This document shows positions 62,431 through 64,000 of a DNA stretch of 64,000 nucleotides, piece after piece. Position 1 is the stretch's first letter, and each line of letters starts with the position of its first letter. The stretch comes from Fusibacter sp. A1. Its GTDB lineage: Bacteria; Bacillota; Clostridia; Peptostreptococcales; Acidaminobacteraceae. The notes under the pieces are model-generated. The model was not told the origin of the DNA and searched no databases. It saw nothing but the letters and a program-made list of their open reading frames with translations. The stretch covers positions 62,001-126,000 of the forward strand of contig NZ_QQWI01000011.1 in the NCBI RefSeq assembly GCF_004125825.1, given 5' to 3'. The translations under genes and the position numbers were made by a program.

Positions 62431-62476
62431 GAATTATTGCCTGCATTATCGGATATAATAGAGAAAAAGAACAGGG

Positions 62477-62884
62477 GTGGGCGCAGTGAAGAATCGGTAT
62501 CGAATCGCAGTGAGAGGTATTGTGGAAGTCGAAGGCAAGTTTTTAATTCTTAAACGCACGAAACCGGCTCGTGGTGAAAGGGATTTTTGGGAACTGCCGG
62601 GTGGCGGACAGGATTTTGGAGAATCGCCACAGGAAGCGCTTATCAGGGAACTTGACGAAGAAACAGGATTGTCGGTCATCGTGGGACAACCTGTATGCGT
62701 CTGGCACCATCTAAGGCCTGATAACGTACAGATCATAGGAATGACCTTCAAATGTAAGGCGATGTCCTCTGAAATCAGACTTTCTGAGGAACATAGCGAG
62801 TATGCCTGGGTGACAAAGGATGAACTCGCCTCTTATAAGGTGTTTCCTGAACTCATCACCGAAATGGAAGCGGTCATCATTTAA
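62477..62884 (+). CDS. Nudix hydrolase
   Basis: 135 residues. Nudix box GGGQDFGESPQEALIREL followed by DEETGL. GTG at 62477 or the in-frame GTG at 62486 (AGGGGTGG upstream) is the start. Substrate unknown. 10 bp before the cation transporter gene. Confidence 0.88.
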   Translation: MGAVKNRYRIAVRGIVEVEGKFLILKRTKPARGERDFWELPGGGQDFGESPQEALIRELDEETGLSVIVGQPVCVWHHLRPDNVQIIGMTFKCKAMSSEIRLSEEHSEYAWVTKDELASYKVFPELITEMEAVII

Positions 62885-62894
62885 GGAGCGGCCT

Positions 62895-63791
62895 ATGGAC
62901 CATCACGACCATCATCATCATGGAACCAATCGAATAGGCATCACCATCGCGCTCAACCTTATCATCACTGTGGCGCAAGTGGTTGGAGGGCTGGTGTCCG
63001 GATCGCTTTCCTTGCTGTCGGATGCCGCCCATAATTTTAGCGATGTGATCGCGCTTGTTGTAAGCTACATCGGCGGTGTGATTTCTGTAAAACCGTCGAC
63101 GGATGCGAAAACATTCGGTTATAAACGGGCTGAAATCATCGCCGCGCTGACCAATGTGGTAAGTGTCATGTTCATCGGGGTCACAATCCTTGTTGAAGCC
63201 GTCAAAAGAGTCGGTGATCCTGTCAAAGTGAACAGTTCTGTCGTCATTTGGCTTGCGGCGCTGAGCATCGTGATGAACGGACTATCCGTCTTGATCATTC
63301 AGAAGCCTTCCAAAAACAACCTGAACATACGATCGGCATATCTGCATCTGTTTACGGATATGCTTACTTCTGTCGCGGTCATGGCTTCTGGTATCGCAAT
63401 GGCCTTATGGCAATGGTACTGGCTGGATACGGTGCTTTCGGTAGCAATTTCTGTGTATCTGATCGCAACAAGCTTTAAACTGCTCTCAGCCACGCTTTCC
63501 ATCCTGATGCTGTTCGCGCCAAGCCAGTATGACCCGGACAAGCTTATGAAGCTTATCGGAGCGGTGGATGAAGTGTTGGATGTGCATCATGTGCACGCCT
63601 GGCAGTTGACCGACACCCAGTTCCATTTTGAAGGACACGTTGTGATCCGAGAGGACCTGTGTTTGTCTGAAACCGTGGAGCTGAGAAAAAGGATCAAGGA
63701 TCTGATAAGGAAGCAAGGCTTTAGCCATGTCACGCTGGAGCTTGAATATGAACGCTGCGTAGATGGGGACTGTACTAAGGAAAACGACTAG
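62895..63791 (+). CDS. Cation diffusion facilitator (Zn/Co/Cd efflux)
   Basis: 298 residues. His-rich N-terminus MDHHDHHHHG, six helices with the metal site SLLSDAAHNFSDVIALVVSY (Asp and His ligands) and the second site HLFTDMLTS, and a C-terminal cytosolic domain with DVHHVHAWQLTD. Exports divalent metal by proton exchange. ATG 62895 after AAGGAG. Metal identity uncertain, Zn most likely. Confidence 0.92.
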   Translation: MDHHDHHHHGTNRIGITIALNLIITVAQVVGGLVSGSLSLLSDAAHNFSDVIALVVSYIGGVISVKPSTDAKTFGYKRAEIIAALTNVVSVMFIGVTILVEAVKRVGDPVKVNSSVVIWLAALSIVMNGLSVLIIQKPSKNNLNIRSAYLHLFTDMLTSVAVMASGIAMALWQWYWLDTVLSVAISVYLIATSFKLLSATLSILMLFAPSQYDPDKLMKLIGAVDEVLDVHHVHAWQLTDTQFHFEGHVVIREDLCLSETVELRKRIKDLIRKQGFSHVTLELEYERCVDGDCTKEND

Positions 63792-63807
63792 GTGGCATGT
63801 GAGGTGG

Positions 63808-64000
63808 ATGATGTTGAACTGGATAGAGCATTTGCTAGCGATTCTTTTTTTGCTGGGAACGGCATGTGTCATGTACGGGTATTTTCTCGAACCCCATTTA
63901 ATTGAAGTCACCCATCATAAGGTCGGGCATGCTTCTATTAAAAGCGGTGCCATAAGAATCGTTCAACTGACGGATATCCACTTGGGTGATTTTATGTCAC
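63808..64000 (+). CDS. Membrane-anchored metallophosphoesterase (YkuE/YaeI-like), 3' end outside window
   Basis: First 64 codons only. An N-terminal hydrophobic helix (IEHLLAILFLLGTACVMYGY) leads into a calcineurin-like domain starting IRIVQLTDIHLGD, with the metal-binding Asp and His. Ribosome site GAGGTGG at 63801-63807; ATG 63808 or 63811. Cut by the window edge. Confidence 0.75.
   Translation, partial: MMLNWIEHLLAILFLLGTACVMYGYFLEPHLIEVTHHKVGHASIKSGAIRIVQLTDIHLGDFMS

Noticed and set aside
1-64000. tRNA or rRNA genes
   Set aside because: No cloverleaf with GGTTCGAAT-type T-arm or rRNA-like stretch was found by eye on either strand; a tRNA search program would settle this.

Overview
The window looks like a chromosomal segment of a low-to-mid GC Gram-positive anaerobe of the Bacillota, probably class Clostridia; a Fusibacter-like relative is my guess and is not proven. 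The grounds are strong AGGAGG-type ribosome sites, GTG and TTG starts, a class of hybrid-cluster protein (Hcp) common in clostridia, CbiK-type anaerobic cobaltochelatase, a 4Fe-4S/FMN/FAD enoate-reductase-type enzyme, a sufCBDSU operon, several c-di-GMP proteins and a chemoreceptor. No rRNA, tRNA or CRISPR array is visible.

Layout. 1-6255: 3' part of a sensor histidine kinase, phosphoesterase, hcp, a serine hydrolase lipoprotein (minus strand), maltose-type acetyltransferase and rlmH. 6256-12405: an AT-rich accessory island directly behind rlmH. The last 18 bases of rlmH recur at 10882 and, with two changes, at 12388; a fourth, decayed copy lies at 6571. This is the arrangement of SCC-type elements of staphylococci, which enter at exactly this rlmH site. 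The cargo is a HerA-type ATPase remnant, a TetR-controlled operon of a double cupin and a 754-residue flavin/iron-sulfur oxidoreductase, a broken gene end and a membrane diguanylate cyclase. No recombinase gene is present.

12406-24251: YCII-type protein, a frameshifted small membrane protein, a decayed P-loop kinase, chemoreceptor, EAL phosphodiesterase, FrnE-type DsbA, a Cys-cluster protein, a MalT/LuxR regulator with three small downstream genes, HD hydrolase, pentapeptide protein and PhnA-like protein. 24327-36443: a frameshifted GNAT/ATP-grasp gene, lepB, HutD/Ves protein, a GNAT-SDR fusion, Nudix, trkAH, monooxygenase-like protein, tcdA, an MFS pump behind short leader ORFs, and a MerR-GGDEF fusion. 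36567-48112: GNAT, adenine and guanine deaminases, a tandem DJ-1-fold pseudoenzyme, an esterase-N-like domain protein, a MarR/ABC-ABC exporter operon with a seven-copy 15-bp operator-like array, ybaK, glyoxalase, cbiK.

48177-64000: the moxR-DUF58-transglutaminase operon (minus), a dCache-GGDEF cyclase, HelD (minus), a 57-codon gene too short for usual ORF cut-offs (minus), a 277-bp element of nested inverted repeats, the probably Fur-regulated sufCBDSU operon, Nudix, a cation-diffusion transporter and the start of a membrane-anchored phosphoesterase.

The most interesting region is the rlmH-linked array of direct repeats (an SCC-like integration hotspot apparently outside staphylococci). Next are the nested inverted-repeat element before suf and the 15-bp repeat array before marR. 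All calls come from reading the sequence; no database search was possible.
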